A stretch of 64,000 bases of DNA from contig NC_088717.1 of assembly GCF_963576615.1 (NCBI RefSeq), forward strand, positions 30,545,213 through 30,609,212. The letters are read 5' to 3'. Below, one piece after another: positions 1 to 12,400 of this stretch. How positions within the stretch are numbered: the stretch's first letter is position 1; the number at the start of each line of letters is the position of its first letter. A model generated the notes under the pieces. The model did not search any database, was not told the DNA's origin, and saw only the letters and a list, made by a program, of their open reading frames with translations. Origin of the DNA: Watersipora subatra (taxonomy: Eukaryota > Bryozoa > Gymnolaemata > Cheilostomatida > Watersiporidae). A program made the translations under genes and the position numbers.

Positions 1-59
1 TGTTATCATTGATTGGAATTACACAAATTGATATCTTTCTATTGGCATTGTTTCTTCAG

Positions 60-2810
60 TCGCAGAGCCACCAGCGCATATGACCCAAGACACGGGGGTA
101 TCAGGTAACTCTCTTTATAAATGATTTCTATCAAATTTTCCACTTAATGCTCCTGTCTTTCAGCACCGTTAAGTTTGTTAGACCTTTACCTTCTTTTGAA
201 TTGGGTAGCATCACTCTTTCTCACATCTCTCTTGTTTCTACATCTTCATACCTCTTGCTTCTCTGACTCTCATATTCTTATCGTCAACCTCTACCTTTTA
301 ATACCTCATGTTTCTCTTTCCGCAATGTAATCAACCCTTCTAAATCAGGTGAACTACTAACCTTTATCTACTGTAAAACCTCTAATTGAACGCCACCTCT
401 ATTTGAATGCCACCTCTAACCGCCACTACAGGAGAAGAGTTGAAAAATAGAGCGCCACCCTCTATTTAAATGTCACCTCCATTTGACCGCTACTTTTACT
501 ATCTTTGATGTTTATTGATCCATAATATCAAATGATCAGTAGAAAAGCGTCCACAAAATCATATTAATAATAAATCGTTTACATTAATAACAATCAATTC
601 TCTCATTGTCCAACTCTTGTCCAAGCTTTTCGCTTTTTTCGCTAAAACTTTGAAAGCAACACCATAGAAATAATCAATAACGGTCTCAGGCTAATGGTAG
701 TTCTTTGCTGGATGCGGTATGTCTACTTCGAAGTCGCCTACATATATAAAAAATGACTCAAATTCACGATGGTAGATGAACTTTCAAAGCAACGCTATAG
801 TAGTAATAATTGTCTCAGGCTAATAGTGGTTCCTTGTTTAATGCGGTCCTGATACTTCGAAGTACAAGTAATTGTTTTGTTGCCGATTTTACTGGACTCT
901 AACATTTTGGACACTTACAAGGAACACTTTGGTATTCCAAATGATGTCCGAAGCGGTGAAAGTAAAGGAAATGGCGACGATATTTTTCTAATGATTCTTA
1001 TAAAATTATTACAATATTTAATTGTAAGAATAGTTATTCGATTTTATAAGATTTAGTTATAGGAATAATCATTCGAATTTACAAGATCGAAGTGTATAGT
1101 GACCGATGGTGTGCAATATGTTACTGTTATTTCTTTTCTAAAGTATTTGTTGATGGTACTACGGCTGTGCCCAATTTTGCGGTACTGCTAAGCCGTTTTT
1201 AATATCTGCAAAATTAAGTAATAGGCCTACATTTTCTTATAGATACACATTTATTTCTATGACAACCAGCTAAAATCTGTTTAGATTTTTAAATTCAGCA
1301 TAATTCTTTTAGGTATAAATACAGAAATATAAATATCACGACATCTTGATATTGGTTGCTATGACCTGGTATGCTTTGGTTGCTATATACAGCCCCTAGC
1401 TATATATTTATATATTTACATGTATATACCGTGCTGTTGAAAACGCTCGTGTTGTTGGAGGTACTGTTATTACTCTAGGGGAAGATAACTCTATGGATGG
1501 AACTTTGAAAGCAACGCCATAGAAATAACTACTAACTGTCTCAGGCTAATAGTAGTTTCCTTGTTTAACGTGGTCCTAATACTTCAAAGGACATGCATAT
1601 AAAAACCGGTTGGCAAGTTTTGGACCAAAGATTACGTTTAACGAGCTAACTTTTACGCGTTGAATTGGTGCTAAATGCACCGCATGAAGGTTCTGCTCTG
1701 TCAAAAGAATTGTTTGAACACTAATATAGACTTGTTCAGCAGTGAAGAATAAGAGTTGAGATATTGTGGAAGGTATTGGACAACTAGAAGACGTTTGTTC
1801 CATCGACAGCAACAAACAGAACGCAACTATCCGACCAAATATTTTTGTTTCTGCATGTAATATAAGTATGGCTAGTTTGTCACTTGTTAATGGTTATATA
1901 TCTGTATCATTTGATAGATTATTGTTGTATAACTTATAAATATGCAGATTTATAGTACATGTAGTATGTTATTTAATGGCATCCTTGCGACTGTCTTAAC
2001 ACCGCTTACAATGGGTCGATGCTCATAACTCCACTTGTATTGCACATGAAAAGCTAGTTTTGGCTGCAAACTGTAGCAAACATCAATGAGTGCAAACAGC
2101 TCTCATGCAACATTGTTAAATATAGATAGGTCAGTCCCTCTTCCGCTTCTTGTCAAGTCTGGACATAAATTAATTTTCAAAGTTCAGACAGGATGTACCC
2201 AAATCCTGACGGAAAGTAACATCCTATATATAACACAAATAATACAGTCTGCACTGCAGTCATATAGGCCTACCAATCTTTTTATTTTGACACGATTGTC
2301 ATGTTTCCTCTCTCTCTCTCTCTCTTGGGTTGTGGTTTCTGTAGAGATTATCTATGATTACTCCGATTATTCTGTTTCTTGACTAGCATATTGGTTCGCA
2401 TGATGTCCACTAGCCTTTTGCCCCATGATTTTCATGGCACTGTGTATGTTGACCACACAAACAATATATTATTTTAGATGTATGAATAAAAAAGCAAACT
2501 GTGATTTCCATATGTTAAACAATTTTAAAGATCTCACTATCTCGCATGCTGTAACAAGGCTGTTAGATGTATTCATCGTTTGAGAGCATCACCTCGGCAC
2601 CTATTCAGCTACATTTATTATATCTTTTCTTTATTCAGACTGAGACACGAAAAGCTGAAGCACACTGCGGTGGACAGAGGAGGCCCGAGTGAATACCAAA
2701 TGCTCCGATGCTACGACCTTGCCAACTGCCCACAGCCTGATCCTCCACAACTTAAAATTAACAAAAGCAATCCATTTGATTTTTATGCCGCTGAAGATGT
2801 CGGGGCTTAG
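60..2810 (+). CDS. Last two coding exons of an unrecognised host gene
   Basis: Two exons are supported by splice signals and phase. Exon A is 60-104, after the acceptor tttcttcag and before the donor gtaact. Exon B is 2639-2810, after ctttattcag, ending at a TAG. Exon A read as RRATSAYDPRHGGI ends with two bases of a codon that the first base of exon B completes, giving R then LRHEKLKHTAVDRGG. The C-terminus ends NPFDFYAAEDVGA. The 3' end faces the 3' end of the epimerase gene about 0.5 kb away, and an AATAAA at 3206-3211 could serve it. The rest of the gene lies left of the window. I do not recognise the family. The joining of the two exons is inferred from phase; exon B is the stronger of the two. 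Confidence 0.5.
645..1592 (+). repeat. Three diverged direct copies of a ~90-bp dispersed repeat
   Basis: Copies lie at about 645-734, 778-866 and 1501-1592. Each starts near aactttgaaagcaacgcc, has a central gtctcaggctaatagt and ends near acttcgaagt. They lie in the intron of the left-edge gene. The rest of 105-2638 shows no gene. It includes an AT-rich stretch and, near 378-490, a 'cgccacctctatttgaa' type repeat related to a fragment near 4625. Confidence 0.5.
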
Positions 2811-3295
2811 TAAGGTTTCCGTCTAACCATCTCGGCTACTCGATAAATATCATAGATCAAGATAAAACAAGACTTGCATCACTCCATATCTGCGTACACT
2901 TTCACAAACGACAAGTGCTGAATGAAATGTTTTTTGTCACATGTTTAAATGTTTGTAGTATTTATTTTTCTGACAAAGTTATGTAACATTGCTGCTGCCA
3001 GATACCTTTATGAATAGTAACTCCATAGACATCATTGGCAATGAAATTCCAGAACACCTGACCGTCCAACCAACTGTGATACAAATGTTTAATACTGTTA
3101 TACCCAATACCCATTTCTGTGCATTGGATTTTGCTATATTTATTTTTGATATTTGTGCTATTGTGAGCCGCGTGACAAAAACATTGAGAAGAACTGCAAG
3201 TATAAAATAAACTTGATGTTAGAAAAGAGTGTTTGTACCAAAGCTTCTAATTTGTTAGCTGGAAGCTTATAACGTTTAGGCTTTTAAGCATGCGA

Positions 3296-3459
3296 TTACT
3301 TGGTAACAACCAAGTTTTGGGTGAAACTTCTCTCTTCCTGTGGCTGTAGAATAACTCGCTCAACGACAAAGCCTGGTTCCACACATATCATCTTCTTATA
3401 TCCATCATCATCAAAGTCAGACATATTTCTTGCCTTCTCCGCCCAAGGATTCCACACAA
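3296..3459 (-). CDS. Epimerase exon 8 (stop codon)
   Basis: 164 nt. Encodes VVWNPWAEKARNMSDFDDDG, KKMICVEPGFVVERVIL and a C-terminus ending NLVVTK then TAA at 3298-3296. It includes the conserved Glu of VEPGF. A TTTATT at 3139-3144 is a possible poly(A) signal on this strand. Confidence 0.93.
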
Positions 3460-6400
3460 CTAAAATAATAAAAGTAATCGTAAAATAAAGCTAGTCAATT
3501 CGGTGTTGAAGGTTTGCAGAACATGCAGATAGAGCAATCTTGAACCTGCCTACAACTTAGCAAAGATGCATGCATGTGCTGCAGCTCGTGAATGTATAAA
3601 ATTAGCATATCACTGTCTACATGACATACTGCGTATCTGGTATCTGATAAGCTTCAACAACCTGTGTGTGAATGGGAGCCAACAAGGAATATTTGCTATG
3701 GGATTCCATATTTATGGAAACAGCGAGTTCCCATAACCAGGTACCCTGGTAGTATAGTGTGACGTGAGAGATCGGCAAGTGTGATGATAAAGCACAGCGA
3801 CTCATGACATCTTGCTTAGTAGACTCGGAGCCGTACAGCTTCACAGAGTAATCAGAGATGCTTCACAGAGTCCCACGCCTAATGTAAGTATGCGGGAGCC
3901 CATTCATTTCCAAACAAACAGGCCACACCCACTATTTTTATATAAATTATAATGGAGAGATCCACAACATTGACAAACTGTTGTTTTTGTGGAGTTGAGA
4001 GCAAGGTAAGAATATCACATCAAAGATCAGTATTTCGATTAGGTTTGTTTGAAAACGAGTGTTTACGTTTCCAGTTGTTGTCGCAGGACTCTTAAGCTAT
4101 ATGGTTCTGGGTAGACTGACTTGCCATTACCCGCACTAATCGACCGCTTTTTAGCTTACTGCCAGCTTAGCAGTATGCCGGAAGGTAATGCTGGAAGGTG
4201 ATGCCGGAAGGTGATGCCAGGGGTTTCTTTCATTCTCAACCAGATCTAATCATTTTCAATAGCTGGGCGTTTAACAGGCTCCTCAGGAGCCAGAGAAAAA
4301 TTTGAGCTAGCTGGCAGAAGGCACGGAGCATGTATGTGCCAGGTTTGGATGAACTCTAACAAAACAAGTAGAAACAGCGGTCAAGTCGGCTATTAGGCAG
4401 ACATACAATGAAAAAGTGAGTCATTATTATAGACTTAATAGCTACTGAAGTACACTCATGGAAAAAGACATCAATTAATTCTTGTCACTTATGACTTCAT
4501 AAAATAATTCTTGCGTTACAGAAATAAAAATGGTACGATCCCTGGTGTTTCCTTGATTCAAATTACCACTTGTATGAAATTTTCATATATTAAAACCTTC
4601 ATGTGTTGCAGTAAACCTATACATACCGTAAAACCTCTATTTTAGTGACATGGCGCTCTATTTTTTAAGCATTCCCTTTTGTGGGATTCTACTAGAGGCT
4701 ACGTTCAAAGAGAGTTCAGTGAGAGAGAGATAGATGAGAGAGACATACCGGTATCAGGTAGACCATTCTTGCTCACAATAACCGTAGATCCATCAACACA
4801 CCCGAAGACTTCTTGAGTTGCTGGAGTTGACTTGTATATCCTGGAAGAAAGAAAAAGCATTATAAATTTCCGCTAGTCATCATTAATGATATTCAAAACA
4901 AGCTTGTCATGTTGCGGCTGAGGATGCAGGATATTACCTAGAAGATATGCTGTCCTTGGGCACTGCAATCGCGAGGAAAATACTTTAGCATAAGAACATT
5001 ATTAGAGAGTATTATAGTTATTTGCTGAGTAAACTGAGTAAACATGGACAAATGAATGTAGTGAGTTGATATGAGAGATATATAAGAAAGAGGCAGCAAG
5101 ACAGTCAGTAAACTCAGATAAATGGACAGAACGCAAACCCGCTGAGTCATCCTGCAGGAGGCAAAATGAGAAGGAAGGAAGCAATATGAGAGTTGTCGTC
5201 CGAATAGCTGAGCAAAGCTGCATTTGAGTAATATTGAAATGCTCAGCAGGAATAGAGGCCAAGAGTATTACAAATAGAAGATAAAGAAATGGATAAAAAA
5301 AAACGAAAATGTCAGTGAAGCAAATATGAGAAATGGCACAGTAAAATAAAATGTGATGAATCTTACCTGTCTATTCCATTCACCACCTTGAGAAGTGAGT
5401 CACTTTCAGTGAACTCCTCGCCATTCTTCAGCTAAAATGATTCAAACCATCCTGTTCATCAACAGCTAGTTCGTTGTAGGATGCTTAGTAACTATTGATA
5501 CTGAACTGATATGACTGAACTGATATGACTGAACTGATATGACTGTACTGATATGACTGAACTGATATGACTGAACTGATATGACTACTGATATGACTGT
5601 ACCGATATGACTGTACCGACATGACTGTACCGATATGACTGTACCGATATGACTGTACCGATATGACTGTACCGATATGACTGTACCGATATGACTGTAC
5701 CGATATGACTGTACCGATATGACTGTACCGATATGACTGTACCGATATGACTGTACCGATATGACTGTACCGATATGACTGTACCGATATGACTGTACCG
5801 ATATGACTGTACCGTTATGACTGTACCGTTATGATTGTACCGTTATGACTGTACCGTTATGACTGTACCGTTATGACTGTACCGTTATGACTGTAATGAT
5901 ATGACTGTACCGATATGACTGTACCGATATGACTGTACCGTTATGACTGTACCGTTATGACTGTACCGTTATGACTGTACCGATATGACTGTACCATTAT
6001 GACTGTACTGATATGACTGTACCATAGATATATAAACCTAGATTGGCCAATAAGAGCTATTCCTACCCGTTGCCTTGTCAGACTTAAATAGCACTACGTA
6101 ACGTCATTGTATTGTACCTCACGCTTGACTGCACTGATGGTAACAATGAAGCTTATGAGGAGAATTTGACAAAATTACATTTATTTTCACATAAAAACCT
6201 TCTTGGATACATAATCCAGTAAACTAAAGCAATTCTATGATAATATCTGATAACCACTATAGATTAAAACTATAAAAGGTATGAATTGTTGCACACAAAT
6301 CATGAGCCATCAGGGCTTTATTTTCCACCCTCTCCTATCCCCATTCTCTCTTTTCCCCTTCTTCAAAGAAGAAGTGAGAAGGGGAAAAGAGAGAAGGGAG

Positions 6401-9400
6401 AAAGGAAATGGGGGGGGGGGGCAAATATCCCACTTACTCAAAGAGCCAGACCCTGGCTAGGTAAATAGACTAATATCATGCTGAACTAAACATGACTAAA
6501 TATGAAGAGTATGCAAGTATGTCTTAAGTCAAAAATGAGACAGAAAGATTATTTCACAGCTGGCTATGTAGCTGGCTAGGTCACCAAAGCTGAAATGTAA
6601 TGATTGTATCCCTAGCATCGTAGATGTTACTAACTATGATGTCAACCAAGCAACAAATTCCTTAATCACAGTTAAGAATCGTGGTGGCTTGACTTTGTGT
6701 TCCCCTGTGGTGATGGAGGTTTGCAACCACAGTGAGAAAGCGACGAGAGTGTTGCTTAGTAGTGCTGGATTAGTGAAAAACTTTCCCAGGCTAGCACTAA
6801 GTGCTACCATGGAGAAGTTGCTGAGGTTCAACATCATGCTATTGTTTAAAGGTTGACTTGCATTAAAATTCACATTAAAGTTAATTGGTATCAAAAGATT
6901 CACCATGTCTTACTCTGTTGTGTTGTAGGTGCCAAATGTGTGGAAATGTGATTACAATCTCTTAAAAGTTAAAAAAACGAACAGTTAATCGCAGCCACAC
7001 GAGAACGCCGTAGTTTGGATTCGCTTTCCCAAACAGCTCAAATAGGACGTAGTTGTTACAAGATGGTTTCTGTTTACACTTTCATGCAACCTCAATCGTC
7101 AAAATATTTTTATAAATATACTTCACACATTCAATAAAACCATGTCTATTGCTCTTACGCATCTGTTTTATCGTCATTGTAGTGCTGTCACTTTTAGCAC
7201 TGATATCTTATAACTTACCTTAAAAATCGTTAAACTTTTTAACCATAGCTCGAAGGAGTACATATCATTGTCTGATAATCATGGCGAGCCTGTTGGTCAC
7301 CTGTGATAATCGAAAAATGCTGCAAAAATTATTTTCGAAATATTGGGACACGCGATCAGATGACGACTTGACGATTTAATAATGCCGAAACAAAACTGTA
7401 AAGTAGCGAGCGTCTATACGAGGGGCGATCGTAAAGTTCCAGGAATTGTCTCAGTACACAAAAACCGTTAATCGTAATTACCTAATTTAAACTGTCCCCT
7501 TCAAAGTAATTGCCTGAGCTTGCTATGCAGTTGTCCCATTTGTGTTTCCACTGATCCATGCAATGCTGGAAATCACTTTCGGTGAGGCTTCGGAGTTGTC
7601 TCGTCACATTTTCTTGAATAGTTGGTATGTCGTCAAATCTTTCACCTTTCATTGTCAATTTGATTTTGGGGAATAGGTAGAAGTCACTGTTGTATAATCG
7701 AGCTGGTGGGCCGCAGGCTACGCTAATGCCCGAGGTCATGGTAGTTACAGGTAGTTACGAGAGGTCACGGGAAGTACGAGAGGTTACGGGAAGCACGAGA
7801 GGTTACGGGAAGTACGAGAGGTTACGGGAGTATAAAGGAGTCGGAGGATTGAGAGAGCTTCCTTCTTTGCATCAACCGCATGTGAGTACACACCACCGTT
7901 TATATAACAGTCACATGGTGCTAAATCAGGTGAATAAGGGGGATGGTCAAGCACAGTCACCTTATTTTTTGCCAAATACTGACGTACCATCAATGAGGTG
8001 TGAGCTGGAGCATTGTCATGGTGTAGGTACCAGTCACCTGAGAGCCACAAATCTCGACATTTCCTTCTGATACTGTCTCTAAGTCTTATCAGAATGTCTT
8101 TGTACACATGCTGATTCACAGTTTGACTATGTGGCAGAAATTCAGAGTGTACCACACCTCAAATGTCAAAAAATGTTATCAGCAGCGTTTTTACATTTGA
8201 GCGAGACATTCTAGCTTTTTTAGGCCTAGGAGAGCCAGGGGATTTTCATTGAGAACTTTGTGATTTGGTTTCTGGGTCATATCCATAAACCCAACTTTCA
8301 TCCCCCGTCACAACTTTTGAAATAAAGTCAGGATCTTGTGTTAAAGCATATTTTAGTTCGATACAACAGCTAACTCTTTTTTCTTTTTGGTCGTCAGTGA
8401 GCAGTTTGGGTACCATCTTTGCAGAGATCCTTCTCATGCCTAAATCTTCAGTGAGAATAAGATGACATGTACCATAAGAAAGCCCACTTTCTGCTGATAT
8501 TTCCCGTATAGTCAATAGCCTATCTCCCATCACCTGCTGCCTCACAAGGTCTGTGGCAGTTGTGGTCCTTGAAGTTGCCGGTCTGCCCATGCGGTCATCA
8601 TCTTTAGTACTTGTTCTTCCCTCTCTAAATCTTTTGTCACATTCATAACAGGCTGCTTTCTTAAGGGCAGAGTCTCCATAAGCTGTCCGTAACATTTGGA
8701 GAGTCTCAGCACCGGACTTTCCAAGTTTTACACAAAATTTTACAAAAACGCGTTGCTCTTCTACTTCGTTCATTTTCGAAAAATCCGACAAACGATAAAA
8801 AATGACCTTGACATTGCCTACTATAACTTCATTGCGGGTGCTCTGACAAGCGTAAAACTTTGGCTATGGCGAAATCCCATGCTGCTTAGCAACATGGAAC
8901 AATCAAAACAACTGCACTTATATTTGTCTTATCAAAGCAACTGGTCTTATATTTGACTAGGAAAACGATTCCGGGAACTTTATGATCACCCCTCGTATTT
9001 GATACAGGGTATTCGGTAAAACCCGAAGTGTTTGTCATAAACTAGTGCTACGATAAGTTTTATATTTAGCTTTTTATTGGCTTTTCAATTCACGTGAGAA
9101 CATCACGTGACAAAACGATAACCAAACTGTAATGACTATGTCATCGAAATAAAGAGATTCCAATCTACGGCGGCTTTTCGTTTTTGAGCTTTTAATTGCT
9201 TGTAATCATCTTTCCACGTATTTGGCACCTACAACACAACAGAGTAAAACATGGTGAATATTTTGATACCAAATAACTGTAATGTGAATTTTGTTGCAAG
9301 TCAACCTTTAAGCTACAAAAATAGTCCACCTCAATACTATTGAGGCATTTACAACGAGGGCATCCTGAGGAACTTAAAAGCGCGTCTAAGAACCTTCAAT

Positions 9401-12400
9401 CCAGCAAATTTATTTTATTTTTAGTTTCTTTCACTAATACCAGAAGTTTTAGGGAAGTGATGGATTTTTGCTTTCCACTATGCTGGGTTATCTATTTCTA
9501 TATTTGTAAAGTATTTTTTAACTAATCTCTTGTTGATTATAATAGCAGTTGAAAATAAAATCTGTAATAAAAACACTAGCCATTAATATGCCATTAATCT
9601 ATCACCCAATTGAATAGCATTGATCCACCAATGTCTAGCCATAAATTGTAGATTGCATCTATAAACCAAGCCACAAAATATAATGATTGATGTGATGAGG
9701 GTTTCTTCTATCTCAGTTTATTGATGTAACAACATTAGGCTGTAATAGAACTATCTCTTAACCTTAAATGAATAAAAAATCGTGCTGACCCGGTCCGACC
9801 CGATCTTGGCCCACAATGCTGACCCCGAGTCAGGTCCGACCCTGCATTCCTTGGTCTTGTTCCAGCTCTAGCTAAGAAAGCCGTTGGTTCAATTTCCATG
9901 ATCAGATCAAAACTCCGCAGGCTCATCATATTTTGTCATGTTTAGTTCAACATGATATTAGCCTATTCACCTAGCCAGGATCTGGATATTTGAGTGGGTG
10001 GGCTATTTGCCCCCCTCTCTTTTCTCCCTTCTCTCTTTTCCCCTTCTCACTTCTTCTTTGGAGAAGGGGAAAAGAGAGAATGGGGATAGGAGAGGGTGGC
10101 AAATAAAGCCCTGAAGGCTCATGACTTGTTCGCAACAATTCATAACTCTTATAGTTTTAATCTAAGGTGGTTATCAGATATTATCATAGAATTGCTTTAG
10201 TTTACTGGATTATGTATCCAAGAAGGTTTTTATGTGAAAATAAACGTAATTTTGTCAAATTCTCCTCATAAGCTTCATTGTTACCAGCAGTGCAGTCAAG
10301 CGTGAGGTACAATACAATGACGTTACGTCATGCTATTTAAGTCTGACAGGCTTTTTCCCTATCGGCCAATCTAGGTATATATATCTATGGACTGTACAGA
10401 TATGACTGTACTGATGTGACTGTACTGATATGACTGTACTGATATGACTGTACTGATATGACTGTACTGTTATGACTGTACTGATATGACTGTACTGATA
10501 TGACTGTACTGATATGACTGTACTGATATGACTGTACTGATATGACTGTACTGATATGACTGTACTGATATGACTGTACTGATATGACTGTACTGATATG
10601 ACTGTACTGATATGACTACTGATATGACTGTACTGATATGACTGTACTGATATGACTGTACTGATATGACTGTACTGATATGACTGTACTGATATGACTG
10701 TACTGATATGACTGTACTGATATGACTGTACTGATATGACTGTACTGATATGACTGTACTGATATGACTGTACTGATATGACTACTGATATGACTGTACT
10801 GATATGACTGTACTGATATGACTGTACTGATATGACTGTACTGATATGACTGTACTGATATGACTGTACTGATATGACTGTACTGATATGACTGTACTGA
10901 TATGACTGTACTGATATGACTGTACTGTTATGACTGTACTGATATGACTGTACTGATATGACTGTACTGATATGACTGTACTGATATGACTGTACTGATA
11001 TGACTGTACTGATATGACTGTACTGATATGACTGTACTGATATGACTGTACTGATATGACTGTACTGATATGACTGTACTGATATGACTGTACTGATATG
11101 ACTGTACTGATATGACTGTACTGATATGACTGTACTGATATGACTGTACTGATATGACTGTACTGATATGACTGTACTGATATGACTGTACTGATATGAC
11201 TGTACTGATATGACTGTACTGATATGACTGTACTGATATGACTGTACTGATATGACTGTACTGATATGACTGTACTGATATGACTGTACTGAAATGACTA
11301 CTGATATGACTGTACTGATATGACTGTACTGATATGACTGTACTGATATGACTGTACTGATATGACTGTACTGATATGACTGTACTGATATGACTGTACT
11401 GATATGACTGTACTGATATGACTGTACTGATATGACTGTACTGATATGACTGTACTGATATGACTGTACTGATATGACTGTACTGATATGACTGTACTGT
11501 TATGACTGTACTGATATGACTGTACTGATATGACTGTACTGATATGACTGTACTGATATGACTGTACTGATATGACTGTACTGATATGACTGTACTGATA
11601 TGACTGTACTGATATGACTGTACTGTTATGACTGTACTGATATGACTGTACTGATATGACTGTACTGATATGACTGTACTGATATGACTGTACTGATATG
11701 ACTGTACTGATATGACTGTACTGATATGACTGTACTGATATGACTGTACTGATATGACTGTACTGATATGACTGTACTGATATGACTGTACTGATATGAC
11801 TGTACTGATATGACTGTACTGATATGACTGTACTGATATGACTGTACTGATATGACTGTACTGATATGACTGTACTGATATGACTGTACTGATATGACTG
11901 TACTGATATGACTGTACTGATATGACTGTACTGATATGACTGTACTGATATGACTGTACTGATATGACTGTACTGATATGACTGTACTGATATGACTATC
12001 TTGATCTGAGTGTACTGAACTGATTATATGTATATTGAACGTCAATTTTCAAATCTTAACCAGTGTTACTCGTAGAGCAGTGTAATAGCAAGTGTTTGTA
12101 TAAATAGAGATGATGCACTGAAGCTTAGAATGTAAAACTGAAAAAACTAAACATTCAGACATACACAACAGAAAAATGTTGATATTAATTGTTAGGCTTA
12201 TATAATGCTTACACTAAAACACAGTTTGCCTATTTTTACTAAAACTTGAATCTCAGTAGTCTTAATTTTGGTTTGTCATATTTTGATCTAGTACTTTCAG
12301 TCACTGCTTCTCAATGGAATATTTGTCAAAGATGCATTACATAGTTATATGTAAATGCATTACATAGTTATATGTAGATGCATTACATAGTTATATGTAG

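Larger units (their letters stand above)
7419..8995 (-). mobile_element. Mariner (DD34D) transposon with matching ends and TA duplication
   Basis: Inverted ends of about 27 bp begin CGAGGGGCGATCGTAAAGTT on the left and CGAGGGGTGATCATAAAGTT on the right. TA flanks both (7417-7418, 8996-8997). The element is 1577 bp including a 231-bp insertion, so about 1.35 kb originally, normal for mariner. It lies inside TTAA MITE copy 1. Confidence 0.93.
6846..9311. mobile_element. TTAA-flanked foldback MITE, copy 1, interrupted by a mariner
   Basis: The ends are TTAAAGGTTGACTTGCA (6846-6862) and its exact inverse (9295-9311), each carrying TTAA outermost. Inverted similarity extends about 200 bp inward. 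Without the mariner the element is about 0.9 kb, matching copy 2 at 20557-21520, which is in the opposite orientation. TTAA flanks suggest a piggyBac-type non-autonomous element, but TTAA could instead be part of the repeat end. No coding capacity of its own is visible. Confidence 0.75.
6023..10389 (+). mobile_element. P-superfamily DNA transposon, decayed, inserted in the 14-bp minisatellite
   Basis: The ends are inverted: catagatatata with cctagattggcc on the left matches ggccaatctagg with tatatctatg on the right. Inverted arms of about 440 bp follow (6023-6480, 9945-10389). The 8-bp sequence GACTGTAC flanks both ends (6015-6022, 10390-10397), and 8 bp is the P-element duplication size. Between the arms, on the + strand around 6545-6845, are remnants of a P-type transposase C-terminus: a YVAG motif, KCNDC, then TVKNRGGLTLCSP followed by EVCNHSEKATRVLLSS. 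The same motifs appear in the fragments at 45852 and 50867. The element is interrupted at 6846 by a TTAA MITE. The long inverted arms are unusual for P elements. The superfamily call rests on the C-terminal motifs plus the duplication size. Confidence 0.72.

Noticed and set aside
7690-8070. 126-codon + ORF
   Set aside because: Opposite-strand shadow of the mariner transposase and of its tandem-repeat insertion.
9735-9929. 64-codon minus ORF rich in Arg/Gly
   Set aside because: Comes from a local gacccggtccgaccc repeat in the P-type element. No support.
11626-12045. 139-codon minus ORF with repeated SYQYSHISTVISVQ
   Set aside because: It is only the 14-bp minisatellite read over 42-bp periods. 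No start context, no splice context and no non-repeat coding sequence.
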